A stretch of DNA of 51,723 nt from an uncultured Acidimicrobiales bacterium (GCA_938002955.1 CALLAA010000098.1:1-51723), one strand, 5' to 3'. Shown: positions 36,219 to 45,195, numbered from the stretch's first letter. Notes: generated from the sequence alone by a model not told the origin. Numbers and translations: made by a program.

Positions 36219-36231
36219 GTACGGCCTTTTG
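36219..36231 (+). promoter_or_regulatory. Candidate GTAGGYCTTTTG-type motif
   Basis: GTACGGCCTTTTG lies 63 bp before the TTG start at 36294 and resembles the motifs at 16444, 22229 and 25421, with one inserted base. Confidence 0.25.
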
Positions 36232-36293
36232 GCCCTCAAGAGATCATCGAATCCGTCGATCATTTCGTCATCAAACCGAAACATTTCATTCTG

Positions 36294-37016
36294 TTGGCCG
36301 TCGTGGTCTTTTCGTGCCTCGGCGTCGCTGTTGCACTGTTAACCCGCGCGTCCTCTGACTCCCCTCGAAATGTCTCGGGGGGTTACGACCTGGCGACCGA
36401 GGGTATTACTGGCCGACTCGTCGGCGAACCGGCTCCTGGCCGTGCCGTTGGCTCTCCTGACGTTCCCCGTGCCCTCGCCTTCGCATCGGCGAACGTTTCC
36501 GAACTCACGGCGTCGATCAACCGGTCGGAAGCCTTCGATGCCGCAGAGCTGGTCACAATCGCCTCGCTCCGCCAGGCCGTCGAGACGAGCCGCGAAGTCT
36601 GTGCCGGCGTGCCACGGCCAACAACGGCTGAAGACATCCTCGACACGCAGGCATTTCGCATCAGCCAAGACGGGGCGGTCGCCGACGTACGCATCACCGA
36701 ATTCGAGGACGATGAAACCGTCGACCGCGTGCTGCAGGCGAGCCGATCAGCATGGGAGTCGTGCGACGGCATGCCAGACGAATTTGGCAGTACGGTCAAT
36801 CGGAGTGTGTTGTCCTTTTCCAGCCTCTCTGGAACACCCGGCGTGAACCTGCGATCAGATCTGATCGACGCATCTGGCGCGGTCGCGTCGTCGAGTCAGA
36901 CCCTCGCAGTACCCGCCGGCGATGTACTCATCGAGGTCCGTCTGATCGTCGATGGAACCTTGCGCGGCCAAATCGACCCGGTGGTCTTGCTCGCCGAGGT
37001 GGAGGCACTTCTATGA
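36294..37016 (+). CDS. Secreted or membrane-anchored protein of unknown function
   Basis: A 240-residue protein that I do not assign to a family. It has a hydrophobic N-terminal segment (AVVVFSCLGVAVALL) followed by a Ser-rich region, so it is exported or anchored. The body is a mixed alpha/beta domain with two cysteines (VCAGVPRP and ESCDGMP). This resembles small surface lipoproteins or PknH-like sensor domains, but weakly. The start is unclear: TTG 36294 or GTG 36300, with no ribosome site. The open frame extends upstream to 36219 without a standard start codon. It overlaps the next gene by ATGA, so its product probably works with the beta-helix lipoprotein. Confidence 0.7.
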   Translation: MAVVVFSCLGVAVALLTRASSDSPRNVSGGYDLATEGITGRLVGEPAPGRAVGSPDVPRALAFASANVSELTASINRSEAFDAAELVTIASLRQAVETSREVCAGVPRPTTAEDILDTQAFRISQDGAVADVRITEFEDDETVDRVLQASRSAWESCDGMPDEFGSTVNRSVLSFSSLSGTPGVNLRSDLIDASGAVASSSQTLAVPAGDVLIEVRLIVDGTLRGQIDPVVLLAEVEALL

Positions 37017-38731
37017 CCACCCGACTCCGAGCGACACTCTTCGCCCTCATCGCATCGATCAGCATTCTCGCCGCGTGTAGCGGCGACGACCAGGCCGCAC
37101 CCGTCGTACCCGACGTCAACGTCGACCAGCCGGAAATCGGCCCTGCCGTCAGCGATGACTCAAGCGGTACCACAACGATCGACCCGGGCTCGGCGGGGAC
37201 TAGTGAAGCCGTCGAACCGACAGTGCTTCGCGAAACCAAGCTCGGAAGAGTCTTTGTTGCACCCAATGGAAACGACGGCCGCAGCGGCGAAGGCGCCGGA
37301 CAGGCCGTGGCCTCGCTCGACCGAGCGTTGTCGATCTTGGCTCCGGGTGGAACCGTCGTGTTCCAGCCGGGCACGTACGGACCGCTCAAGATCGACGGAG
37401 TGAACGGCTCGGCGGGTTCACCGATTCGCCTGGAAGCAGCTGGCGCGGTCGAGTTTCGTGATGATGACTACCGGTCTGGTGCCGGCATTCTGATTCGCAA
37501 CTCGCAGCACATCGAAGTGGTTGGCATGACGGTCCGCCGAGCGTTGTGGGGTTTCTACATCGAGAATGCTCACCACATCACCGTTCGAGCCAACAACGTT
37601 GGCGACATTGGCCAAGAGGGCATCCGCATCAAGGGCGGATCGTCCAACATTCGTATCGACGGCAACACGGTTGCCGATACCGGCCGCCGAACCGACAAGG
37701 GCGAGGCCAACGGCGAAGGCATTTACATCGGCACCGGCACACCAGCGGGTGTTGACCACGTCAAGAACATCGTTGTTATCAACAACCGCATCATGCGCAC
37801 CACCGACGAGGCCGTCGACGTAAAGCGACCGGCGACCAACATCGACATCATCGGAAATTCCATCTCCGACGTCGTGACCCAGACCTCGGGTGCGATTGTC
37901 GTGCACCTCAACGGCGACCAGGGCGGCGACCCGAAGATCAATGTGGAACGCAATGTCATTCGCAACGTGACACGCTCATCGCCGTACCGCGACGGCAACT
38001 GCATCGTTGCACAGGTGACCGTGCGCATCGTCAACAACGTCTTACAGAACTGCCAACACCGAGGCATCTTCTTGCGTGGCAGTGGTGGCACGGCGACCGT
38101 CATGCACAACACATTGTTCAATACGGGCAGCCTCGGAACCGTCGTCAACGAGGGCCGCGGCATGCGCGTGGTGAGCGAGAACAATCTCGGCGCAGATGGA
38201 GACGCAAACCGGTCGGCGAGTGCTGATGTCTTCGTCGATGCCAACGGCGGCAACTTCCGGCTTCGAGACAACGCGCCCGCAGACCTCCGTTCAGCTCCGA
38301 ATAAGGGAGTATCGAACGATGTCACTGGAGCTCGCCGCCCCGGATCAGGGGCGGTCACCTTCGGCGCCTATGAGTCTTCTCAAGGGGCGGCTCCCTCGGT
38401 GACCACGACGACCGCTCCCCCACCAACGACGGCTGCGGCACAGAAGGCTCCGGTGGAGTCAGCGTCAGCATCCACAAAGACGACCACCGCTCCGACCTCG
38501 AAACAGCCGGTCGGCAGCAACGCAGCTGCAGCGAACATCGTGCCGACGCAACCGACCGGAGCGTCGCCGCAGCGCCCATCGACGACACCGAGCACGACGT
38601 CATCACGCAATGCAGCGGACCCATCGTCGAGTCCGTTCGTGCCCGGAAGGGACGATGACACCGGAACCGTGGACGATAACCGCGCGTCATGCTTCGACTC
38701 GCTCGTATGCGGTTGGGCACCTTTTCTCTAA
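37013..38731 (+). CDS. Parallel beta-helix lipoprotein
   Basis: A 572-residue protein. The signal peptide ends in the lipobox ILAACSG with the lipidated Cys at 22. A Ser/Thr-rich spacer follows, then a right-handed parallel beta-helix from about residue 80 to 440. That domain starts FVAPNGNDGRSGEG, has GGTVVFQPGTYGPLKI, and continues in regular N-rich coils such as GEGIYIGTG and ITVRANNVGDIGQEGI. A Thr/Pro/Ser-rich tail of about 110 residues ends in a Cys pair (CFDSLVCGW). Proteins of this fold bind, cleave or epimerise polysaccharides; no catalytic residues can be named here. It lies between the ligase/polymerase and glycosyltransferase genes and is paralogous to the protein at 43534-45195. 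Confidence 0.88.
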   Translation: MTTRLRATLFALIASISILAACSGDDQAAPVVPDVNVDQPEIGPAVSDDSSGTTTIDPGSAGTSEAVEPTVLRETKLGRVFVAPNGNDGRSGEGAGQAVASLDRALSILAPGGTVVFQPGTYGPLKIDGVNGSAGSPIRLEAAGAVEFRDDDYRSGAGILIRNSQHIEVVGMTVRRALWGFYIENAHHITVRANNVGDIGQEGIRIKGGSSNIRIDGNTVADTGRRTDKGEANGEGIYIGTGTPAGVDHVKNIVVINNRIMRTTDEAVDVKRPATNIDIIGNSISDVVTQTSGAIVVHLNGDQGGDPKINVERNVIRNVTRSSPYRDGNCIVAQVTVRIVNNVLQNCQHRGIFLRGSGGTATVMHNTLFNTGSLGTVVNEGRGMRVVSENNLGADGDANRSASADVFVDANGGNFRLRDNAPADLRSAPNKGVSNDVTGARRPGSGAVTFGAYESSQGAAPSVTTTTAPPPTTAAAQKAPVESASASTKTTTAPTSKQPVGSNAAAANIVPTQPTGASPQRPSTTPSTTSSRNAADPSSSPFVPGRDDDTGTVDDNRASCFDSLVCGWAPFL

Positions 38732-38732
38732 T

Positions 38733-38859
38733 CCCGATAACGTTTGGGCGCGGGACGAATCCTCCAGGTCGGCAGAAATAATGCCAAACAGATTTGGAGC
38801 AACTACGCAGCCGCGAGGAAACTCAGCGTGTAAGCCGTGGAGAGATGTAGGGAAGTTCC
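38733..38859 (+). promoter_or_regulatory. Candidate promoter and structured leader
   Basis: The 128-bp gap starts with CCCGATAA (38733-38740), similar to the CCGATA elements elsewhere in the locus. Its second half can fold: CGCGAG-GAAA-CTC-A-GCG is a hairpin with a GNRA tetraloop and one bulged base, enclosed by CTAC and GTAG arms. It matches no riboswitch that I recognise. Confidence 0.25.
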
Positions 38860-40032
38860 GTGCCAAACAACATGACGGGCGCCACCGAGCCGGTGGTGAC
38901 CATCTTGTTCAAGAACTGTCATCAGTACCGCGTGCCATTCTTCCGGCAACTGCGGCGCAATCTTGAGCAAAAGGGAATCGAACTTCGTCTCGTGGTCGGC
39001 GGCGGCCTACCAGAGGATCTGGCCAAGGGCGATACCGCGGCCGAGAGCCTGCCGTGGGCCGAGGAGCGACCGTTTCGGTCGGTGACCCTGCTCGGTCACA
39101 CGATGCTGTGGCAGCCAGGGTTCGACCTCGCCCGCTCGTCCGACCTGATCATTACCGAACAAGCATCAAAGCAGCTATTCAACATCGTGTTGGCATACGG
39201 CCAACGGCTCTTCGGTACCCGCCACGCATTCTGGGGACATGGCAAGAACTTCCAAGCATCGCTCGAAGGCGGCGCTGGGGAGGGCCTGAAGCGGCGCCTC
39301 ACGAAGCGAGCGCATTGGTTCTTTGCATACAACACCCTTTCCGCTGACGCCGCGGTGGAATTCGGCATGGATCCCGACAACGTCACGAGCGTGATGAACT
39401 CGACGGACACCGAGCACATGCGTGATGTTCGGATGTCACTGCCCGCTTACACCGCGCAGTCCGTCCGCGACGAACTCGGCATGGACGATGGACCCGTCGC
39501 CCTGTACCTCGGCGGGGTGTACTTGCACAAGCGTCCCGACTTTCTCGTCGAGGCCGCCGAGCACATTCGCGAGCTCATACCGAACTTCGAGATGGTCGTT
39601 ATCGGCAGCGGCAGCGCTGTTGGTGTCATCGAAGAAGCCGCGATTCGACACGAGTGGTTCCACCACCTCGGAGCGCGGTACGGCGATGAGCGCATACGAC
39701 TCGCATCGGTTGCGGACATTCAGCTCATGCCCGGCCTCGTTGGATTGAATATCGTCGACGGCTTTGCACTGGGCCTGCCGACGATTACGACCAACATCGA
39801 CTACCACAGCCCAGAGATCGAGTACCTCCTTGAGGGCGTGAACGGAATTGTGACCCCGGAGCATGCCACTCCCGAAGAGTTTGCATCGGTGGCCGCCGAC
39901 GTTCTTGGATCGCCCGAGCGGCTCGCCTCGTTGCGCGAGGGGGCCGAGCTTGCGGGTAAGGAACTCTCGATAGCCGACATGGCGCAACGTTTCGCCGACG
40001 GTATTGTTCAGGCGCTTCGCGAGAACGCATAA
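38860..40032 (+). CDS. GT4-like glycosyltransferase
   Basis: A 390-residue GT-B protein. Its N-terminal half starts TILFKNCHQYRVPFFRQL and has DLIITEQASKQLFNIVLAYG and FWGHGKNFQ. The donor half has LYLGGVYLHKRPDFLVEAAE and LASVADIQLMPGLVGLNIVDGFALGLP, corresponding to the GT4 nucleotide-sugar site. The start is GTG 38860, with AGGGA 6 nt upstream; ATG 38872 is an alternative. It is strikingly similar along its whole length to the C-terminal half of the next gene. The sugar is unknown. Confidence 0.85.
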   Translation: MPNNMTGATEPVVTILFKNCHQYRVPFFRQLRRNLEQKGIELRLVVGGGLPEDLAKGDTAAESLPWAEERPFRSVTLLGHTMLWQPGFDLARSSDLIITEQASKQLFNIVLAYGQRLFGTRHAFWGHGKNFQASLEGGAGEGLKRRLTKRAHWFFAYNTLSADAAVEFGMDPDNVTSVMNSTDTEHMRDVRMSLPAYTAQSVRDELGMDDGPVALYLGGVYLHKRPDFLVEAAEHIRELIPNFEMVVIGSGSAVGVIEEAAIRHEWFHHLGARYGDERIRLASVADIQLMPGLVGLNIVDGFALGLPTITTNIDYHSPEIEYLLEGVNGIVTPEHATPEEFASVAADVLGSPERLASLREGAELAGKELSIADMAQRFADGIVQALRENA

Positions 40033-40101
40033 CGAAGACAGCCACCGTGGTTGCCGGCACCGACCGACTCCACAAGCGGAGCGATCTGCCGATTGGAACC
40101 G

Positions 40102-40120
40102 TTGACAGGACCGACCTGTC
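40102..40120 (+). promoter_or_regulatory. TTGACA overlapping an inverted repeat
   Basis: TTGACA (40102-40107) overlaps the perfect inverted repeat GACAGG-N5-CCTGTC (40104-40120), 31 bp before the fusion glycosyltransferase start. The -10 partner is poor. This could be a repressed promoter or just a hairpin. Confidence 0.25.
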
Positions 40121-40150
40121 GCAGACCCAACTGCGAGTGAGGTGAACACG

Positions 40151-42298
40151 ATGACAGCGCACGAGAATTGGACGCTCGAACAGCCACCGACTCCCAGCGA
40201 TCTCACGATCGCCATCTGCACGATCGGTCGCGATGGCTACTTGCAGACGGCCCTGCAATCCCTGATCGATACAACTCCAGCTGGGGTCTCGCTCCACGTT
40301 GTTCTTAACGCCCCTGAGGATGCTTCCCTCACAACCTCGATCGATGCCATTACGTCGCAGTGGGATGGCCCGTACACGCTGACCCAACTCGATGAGCGCT
40401 TGAGCATCGCCGGTTCACACAACACCGCACTCGACCTTGCGACCACCCCGTTCATCACGTTCATGGGCGACGACGACATCGTCCTCGAACCTCGTGTGCA
40501 TCGAATCCTCGACCTGTTCGCAAACACCTCACCCACACCAGCGGTCGTTGGCAGTTTCTGCCGACGGGTCAGCGGCTCGTACGACCGTCCACGCTTCTCC
40601 ACCAACAAGGATTACGGGCCCACAACGGTTGCGGCCTGGGAAGCCGAACGAGACTCCGGCGAACTCATCGAGATCGTCTTTCCATCCGCGATCTATCGCA
40701 CCGACCTCCTCCGATCGATCAACGGTTTCGAGGAACGCTTTGGGTCGGCGATGGATCTTGCGACCTTCACCACGCTCGGCATGCACCATCCGGTCATCGC
40801 CGATCCGCGACGAAGCTTCGCACACCGAATCCATGATGGTTCGGTGACGTCGAGCAGCGCTGGCGAACATGCGACACGGCTCCGCTATACCGAAGAATGC
40901 ATGGCTGCGATTCGGGCGGGCGAGGAACAGCCGTCGTGGGAGTCCTTCCTCGAGGCGACCGAGGCATCATCGCCCATTCGCCGTCTGTCCGATCAGCGCC
41001 GGGTGCTTAGCGCGACGCTCTTTCGACAGGGCGGCGCCGCTGTGGCCTCGGGCAGCAGTCCTGCCGGCCTCGCCAAAGTAGCAGCGTCGGCGATCTTGTC
41101 TCCCGGGACGTTTCTTGGTCGATCCAAATCGCAGGTCGCCCGCGAGGAGACCGGCGAACGTGTTGTTGCCGTGCTGCTGAAGAATCTCAACCAATACCGC
41201 GTGCCGTTCTACGAGGTCGTCCGCGAAGACCTCCGAGCGCACAACATCGAGCTGCGTTTGATCGTCGCCGACGGAATGACCGAGGACCACGCAAAGGGCG
41301 ATCGAGCAACGCTCCCCTGGGCGGAGCATCGGCCTTTTCGCGAGTTTTCGCTCGCGGGCAAGACACTTCTCTGGCAGCCGGGATTCGATACGGCTTCGGG
41401 AGCGGACTTGATCATTACCGAACAGGCGTCGAAGCAGCTCTTCAATATCGTCTTGGCGTACGGCCAGCGAGGACTCCATACTCGACTCGCATTCTGGGGT
41501 CACGGGAAGAACTTCCAGACGTCGATCGAAGGGTCTTCGGGCGAAGGTCTCAAGCGTCGACTCACCCAGAAGTCGCACTGGTTCTTTGCCTATAACGCGC
41601 TCTCTGCCGAGGCGGCGGTCGAGGCCGGTATGCCCGCAGATCGCATCACTTCGGTGATGAACGCCACCGATACGGAGAACATTCGATCGGTTCTCGCCTC
41701 ACTTCCCGAATCGACCAACGCCGATGTGCGTGCACAGCTCGGCATGGGGGACGGTCCGGTGGTGCTCTGTATGGGCGGCATGTATCCGCCAAAGCGGCCA
41801 GCATTCCTTCTCGAAGCTGCGTACGCCTTGCGCGAACGTGTTCCCGACGTTGAGCTCTTGGTCATCGGAGGCGGCAGCGAGCAGCACTTGGTCGCCGAAG
41901 CGGCCGAGCAACACCCGTGGATTCACGCAACTGGGCCGATCTACGGCGATGAGCGTCTCCGTCTCGCCTCGGTCGCAGCGTTGCAGGTAATGCCAGGGCT
42001 CGTTGGGCTGAACGTCGTCGACGCATTCGGCCTCGGCTTGCCGACGGTCACGACCGACATCGACTATCACAGCCCCGAGATCGACTACCTCGTCGACGGG
42101 GTGAACGGCGTCGTTGTCACGGGCGACCCCTCACCTGCCGAGTTCGCCGCCGGCACGGCTGCGGTACTCGTCGATAGCGAGCGACTCCAAGCCCTTCGGT
42201 CAGCCGCCGATGAGACCGGCCGCGAACTCACAATCGAGAACATGGCTCGGAACTTTACCGAGGGTGTTATCGACGCACTCAACGCGCCGGCCCGCTGA
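40151..42298 (+). CDS. Bifunctional GT2-GT4 glycosyltransferase fusion
   Basis: A 715-residue protein with two complete glycosyltransferase domains. Residues about 15-300 are a GT2 domain: LTIAICTIGRDGYLQTALQS, the metal-binding FMGDDDIVLEP, and GFEERFGSAMDLATFT. Residues 338-715 are a GT4-like domain, from LLKNLNQYRVPFYEVV through FWGHGKNFQTS to LPTVTTDIDYHSPEIDYL. This half is a close paralogue of the preceding gene's product. ATG 40151 has AGG 8 nt upstream; a GTG nine bases earlier is less likely. It may add two successive sugars. The stop overlaps the Wzx start by one base (TGATG). Confidence 0.88.
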   Translation: MTAHENWTLEQPPTPSDLTIAICTIGRDGYLQTALQSLIDTTPAGVSLHVVLNAPEDASLTTSIDAITSQWDGPYTLTQLDERLSIAGSHNTALDLATTPFITFMGDDDIVLEPRVHRILDLFANTSPTPAVVGSFCRRVSGSYDRPRFSTNKDYGPTTVAAWEAERDSGELIEIVFPSAIYRTDLLRSINGFEERFGSAMDLATFTTLGMHHPVIADPRRSFAHRIHDGSVTSSSAGEHATRLRYTEECMAAIRAGEEQPSWESFLEATEASSPIRRLSDQRRVLSATLFRQGGAAVASGSSPAGLAKVAASAILSPGTFLGRSKSQVAREETGERVVAVLLKNLNQYRVPFYEVVREDLRAHNIELRLIVADGMTEDHAKGDRATLPWAEHRPFREFSLAGKTLLWQPGFDTASGADLIITEQASKQLFNIVLAYGQRGLHTRLAFWGHGKNFQTSIEGSSGEGLKRRLTQKSHWFFAYNALSAEAAVEAGMPADRITSVMNATDTENIRSVLASLPESTNADVRAQLGMGDGPVVLCMGGMYPPKRPAFLLEAAYALRERVPDVELLVIGGGSEQHLVAEAAEQHPWIHATGPIYGDERLRLASVAALQVMPGLVGLNVVDAFGLGLPTVTTDIDYHSPEIDYLVDGVNGVVVTGDPSPAEFAAGTAAVLVDSERLQALRSAADETGRELTIENMARNFTEGVIDALNAPAR

Positions 42299-43554
42299 TG
42301 GCGGTCGATCGCAGCGAGAAGGGTCTCGCGCAGAACGCGGCGTTCGTCCTCGTCGCCGAGCTCATCGTGCAAGCAACTCGGGCCGCCACGATCTTCGTTC
42401 TGGCAGACGTCTTTACGGTTCCCGTGTTCGGCGACTACGTCTCGATGTTGGCCCTGACAACCCTGCTCGCACCCGTAAGCCAATGGGGCATGAACCACGT
42501 CGGTGTGCGGGCGGTTGCCCGAAACGTTCCCTTTGCTGAAACGTGGGCGAAGGTGATCTCGGCAGTGTCGGTCGGTGGCCTGCTCGGAACCTGCGTTGCG
42601 ACGCTCGTCGGTTTCGCACTGCTCGATATCCGCCCGATCGTGGCCTTTGCCTTCGGTATCGCCCAGCTCATTGGTTTCAACGCAGCGCAGGCATCAACGA
42701 TGATGACCGAGGCCCACCACCGTTCAGACGTCGGCCTCCGGATCAATCTGACTGGTGGTGCGGTTCGGCTCGTCTTGCTCTTGTCGTTCGTCCTGCTCGG
42801 CTTCGACAGTCTGTTGCAGTGGTCGGTGTTCCTGTTCGTCGGAATGGTCTCGTGGGGAGTGCTCAGCTCGTTGCAGGTCGCCCGAGCATTCGGAGGAACC
42901 CATCGCCTTCTCGCCCCGAACCGCGAGGATCTTCGTCACGGGTTCGGGTTCGTCTTCGTACAAACATCGTCGAGTGGTCAGACCGATATCGACAAATTCG
43001 TGCTCGGCGCAAACGACCTCAAGGCCGACGCGGCGATCTACTCACCGGCGTACCGGATCGTCGAGATGTCGACCATTCCGCTGATCGCCGTTGTCCGGGC
43101 AACGTACGCAGAGTTCTTTCGCAAGGGCGCATCGACAGTCTCTGAAGCAATGGCGTTCGCAAAGCGGTTGACGGCGATTGCAGCCGGCTACGGCCTCGCC
43201 GCGGGCGTTGCCCTGTTCCTGGGAGCGCCGTTGATTTTGTTGATCCTCGACGAAGCCAAGTACGGCGATTCGGTCGAGGCCGTCAAATGGCTGGCGTTCA
43301 TTCCGCTAGTCAAGGGCCTGCAGTACTTCCCAGGAAACGCCTTGACCGGGGCTGATCATCACAACGTTCGCTCGTGGATCATCTTTGCCACAGCGTTGGC
43401 GAACCTTGTGGGCAACCTCGCGTTCATTCCTCGATACGGCTGGCAGGCAGCAGCGGTCACGACGCTGATCGCCGAAGTACTCTTTGCGGCCCTGCTGTGG
43501 ACGGCGGTGTCGATACTCGCTCGTCGCGAGGGTTCAGCTTCCGCTGTTGTTTGA
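42298..43554 (+). CDS. Wzx-type polysaccharide flippase
   Basis: A 418-residue protein with about twelve hydrophobic helices in the MOP-superfamily pattern. It opens EKGLAQNAAFVLVAELIVQ and has the loop SSGQTDIDKFVLGANDLKADAAIYSPAYRI split across helices 7 and 8, which is typical of Wzx and related exporters. It would flip the undecaprenyl-linked repeat unit across the membrane. Translation is coupled to the fusion glycosyltransferase gene. The last 21 bp overlap the convergent beta-helix gene. It is the only flippase recognised in the window. Confidence 0.88.
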   Translation: MAVDRSEKGLAQNAAFVLVAELIVQATRAATIFVLADVFTVPVFGDYVSMLALTTLLAPVSQWGMNHVGVRAVARNVPFAETWAKVISAVSVGGLLGTCVATLVGFALLDIRPIVAFAFGIAQLIGFNAAQASTMMTEAHHRSDVGLRINLTGGAVRLVLLLSFVLLGFDSLLQWSVFLFVGMVSWGVLSSLQVARAFGGTHRLLAPNREDLRHGFGFVFVQTSSSGQTDIDKFVLGANDLKADAAIYSPAYRIVEMSTIPLIAVVRATYAEFFRKGASTVSEAMAFAKRLTAIAAGYGLAAGVALFLGAPLILLILDEAKYGDSVEAVKWLAFIPLVKGLQYFPGNALTGADHHNVRSWIIFATALANLVGNLAFIPRYGWQAAAVTTLIAEVLFAALLWTAVSILARREGSASAVV

Positions 43555-45195
43555 GGTATTGACCGTGGCCTTGGAGCCGGACTGCCAAATGCCAGCACGT
43601 CCAACGTTCGAGAACTTGTTGTCTCGAATGTTTACGGTGATTCGGTTGCCTTGTGAACCCTCGTCCTCAACACGAATTGCATAGTGCTGGGTGTTTCGGA
43701 TGTTGTTGCCAATGACATCGGCCGACGAGCCAACGACGATGCCGACACCGTCCCGGAATCCCGAGTTCGTCGAGATGTTCGTGATGGTGTTGTAGGCGAT
43801 CCGGATGTTCGGGCTCGAGGCGGAGTAGTCCTTCTCGATGTGTACGACGACGGCGCCACTGGTTCCGGTACGGATGTCGTGAATGTTGTTGTTGGAGATC
43901 TCGACGTTGTGCACTGGCTGCTTGACGTCGATCGCCTCGGTCATGGTGTTTGAGATGTCGTTGTTCTTGATCGTGATGTGGTGGACTTCGTCGCTTGAGT
44001 CCTTGCCGGTTCCGAGATAGATGCCCTCTCCAAAGAGCGAGTACGGCTGACCATCTGGTGCTGTGCCGGTACGTCGGCCGGTCTTGGAGATCGTGGAGTT
44101 GGTGATCGTTACATATGACGACCGCTGCATGACACGGATGCCTTCTTGGCCAATGTCGTCGATGCGGACGTTGTCGATGAGAATGCCCGATGAACCTTCG
44201 AGACGGATTCCCCACATCGACTTGCGGATGTTGATGTTCGACACGGTGATGTTGGAGGATCCGGAAAGTTCGATACCAGCGCGACCCGTGTAGCTGTTGT
44301 CGGTGAAGGTTGGCCGGTTTCCACTGTCGGCTGCGGTGAGCACGATGGGGTTACCCTGCGCTCCCTTTGCACCAGAAACCTTGATCGTGCCGTGGTTTCC
44401 GCCGGAGAATTCGAAGCGGGTACCGGGCTTGGCCCGTGCAATCGCATCGTTGATTGGGGTGTTGGAGTATCCGCCACCGTTCGCGACGCCGTTCGACACC
44501 CGAACCGTGCCGGGTGCTTGTGTGGTCGTCGGCGCTGCGGTCGTCGTTGGCGCTGCCGTCGTTGTTGTTGGGCGTGCGGTCGTCGTCGGTGCTGCGGTCG
44601 TTGTTGTTGGGCGTGCGGTCGTCGTCGGTGCAGCCGTCGCCGTTGGAGCAGCCGTCGTCGGCGTCGCCGTTGTTGTTGGCGCTGCGGTCGTCGTGGTGAC
44701 CGGAGCGGTGTCAGGCACGTTCTCTGCCACATTTCCACGGGCTTCGAGATCGATCGCGATCGTCGTAGTCGTCGTGGCCTTCGGAACGACCGTCGTGTCG
44801 AAGATCTTTGGAGCGACAGACGATTCCGGCGAGGGTGGCGCGGTGACCGTTGCTCCAGCGACCTGGCTGGACGCAGCTGGTGTTGCCGGCGCAGCAGGTG
44901 CAGGTGCGAGCGGATTGACATCGACGGCCGGTTGCGCGTTCTCGATGGTGACCGGCTCGGCCACGCTTGCATCAGCGACGACGAGCTCGACTGCGGCCCC
45001 GGTCGCCGGGTCGATTTCGACATCGACCACAGAACGGGCAACAGATGGCGTTCCAAGATCGCGGCCAGTGACGGTGACCACTGTGCGTCCCATTTCACCG
45101 AGCGCGCCACGAAGGCCACCAGCAGTGGTGATTGCCACAACTAGGACCACAAGAAGTGATACCCCTACCCGCCGAACGGGACTCCACGAACGCAC
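43534..45195 (-). CDS. Secreted parallel beta-helix protein with Thr/Pro/Ala-rich linker
   Basis: A 553-residue protein. A hydrophobic N-terminal segment (VGVSLLVVLVVAITTAGG) suggests a signal peptide or anchor; there is no lipobox. A variable region and a low-complexity APTTT/ARPTTTT linker lead to a right-handed parallel beta-helix from about residue 235 to the end, with coils such as DDIGQEGIRV, GEGIYLGTGKD and TSGAVVVHIEKD. These match the lipoprotein at 37013 coil by coil, so the two are paralogues with different anchoring. The start is GTG 45195, with TATACA six bases upstream, suggesting a leaderless message. It converges on wzx with a 21-bp overlap. Confidence 0.85.
   Translation of the reverse strand: MRSWSPVRRVGVSLLVVLVVAITTAGGLRGALGEMGRTVVTVTGRDLGTPSVARSVVDVEIDPATGAAVELVVADASVAEPVTIENAQPAVDVNPLAPAPAAPATPAASSQVAGATVTAPPSPESSVAPKIFDTTVVPKATTTTTIAIDLEARGNVAENVPDTAPVTTTTAAPTTTATPTTAAPTATAAPTTTARPTTTTAAPTTTARPTTTTAAPTTTAAPTTTQAPGTVRVSNGVANGGGYSNTPINDAIARAKPGTRFEFSGGNHGTIKVSGAKGAQGNPIVLTAADSGNRPTFTDNSYTGRAGIELSGSSNITVSNINIRKSMWGIRLEGSSGILIDNVRIDDIGQEGIRVMQRSSYVTITNSTISKTGRRTGTAPDGQPYSLFGEGIYLGTGKDSSDEVHHITIKNNDISNTMTEAIDVKQPVHNVEISNNNIHDIRTGTSGAVVVHIEKDYSASSPNIRIAYNTITNISTNSGFRDGVGIVVGSSADVIGNNIRNTQHYAIRVEDEGSQGNRITVNIRDNKFSNVGRAGIWQSGSKATVNTSNNSGS
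44515..44700. repeat. Minisatellite in the beta-helix protein linker
   Basis: Two near-identical 39-bp units (44558-44596 and 44597-44635) are flanked by degenerate copies. Each encodes 13 residues of the form AAPTTTARPTTTT on the minus strand. The unit is a multiple of three, so gain or loss of copies would change linker length without a frameshift. Confidence 0.75.

Noticed and set aside
38733-38859. c-di-GMP (GEMM) or other known riboswitch
   Set aside because: The conserved GEMM core is absent and no other class fits; only generic structure is claimed.
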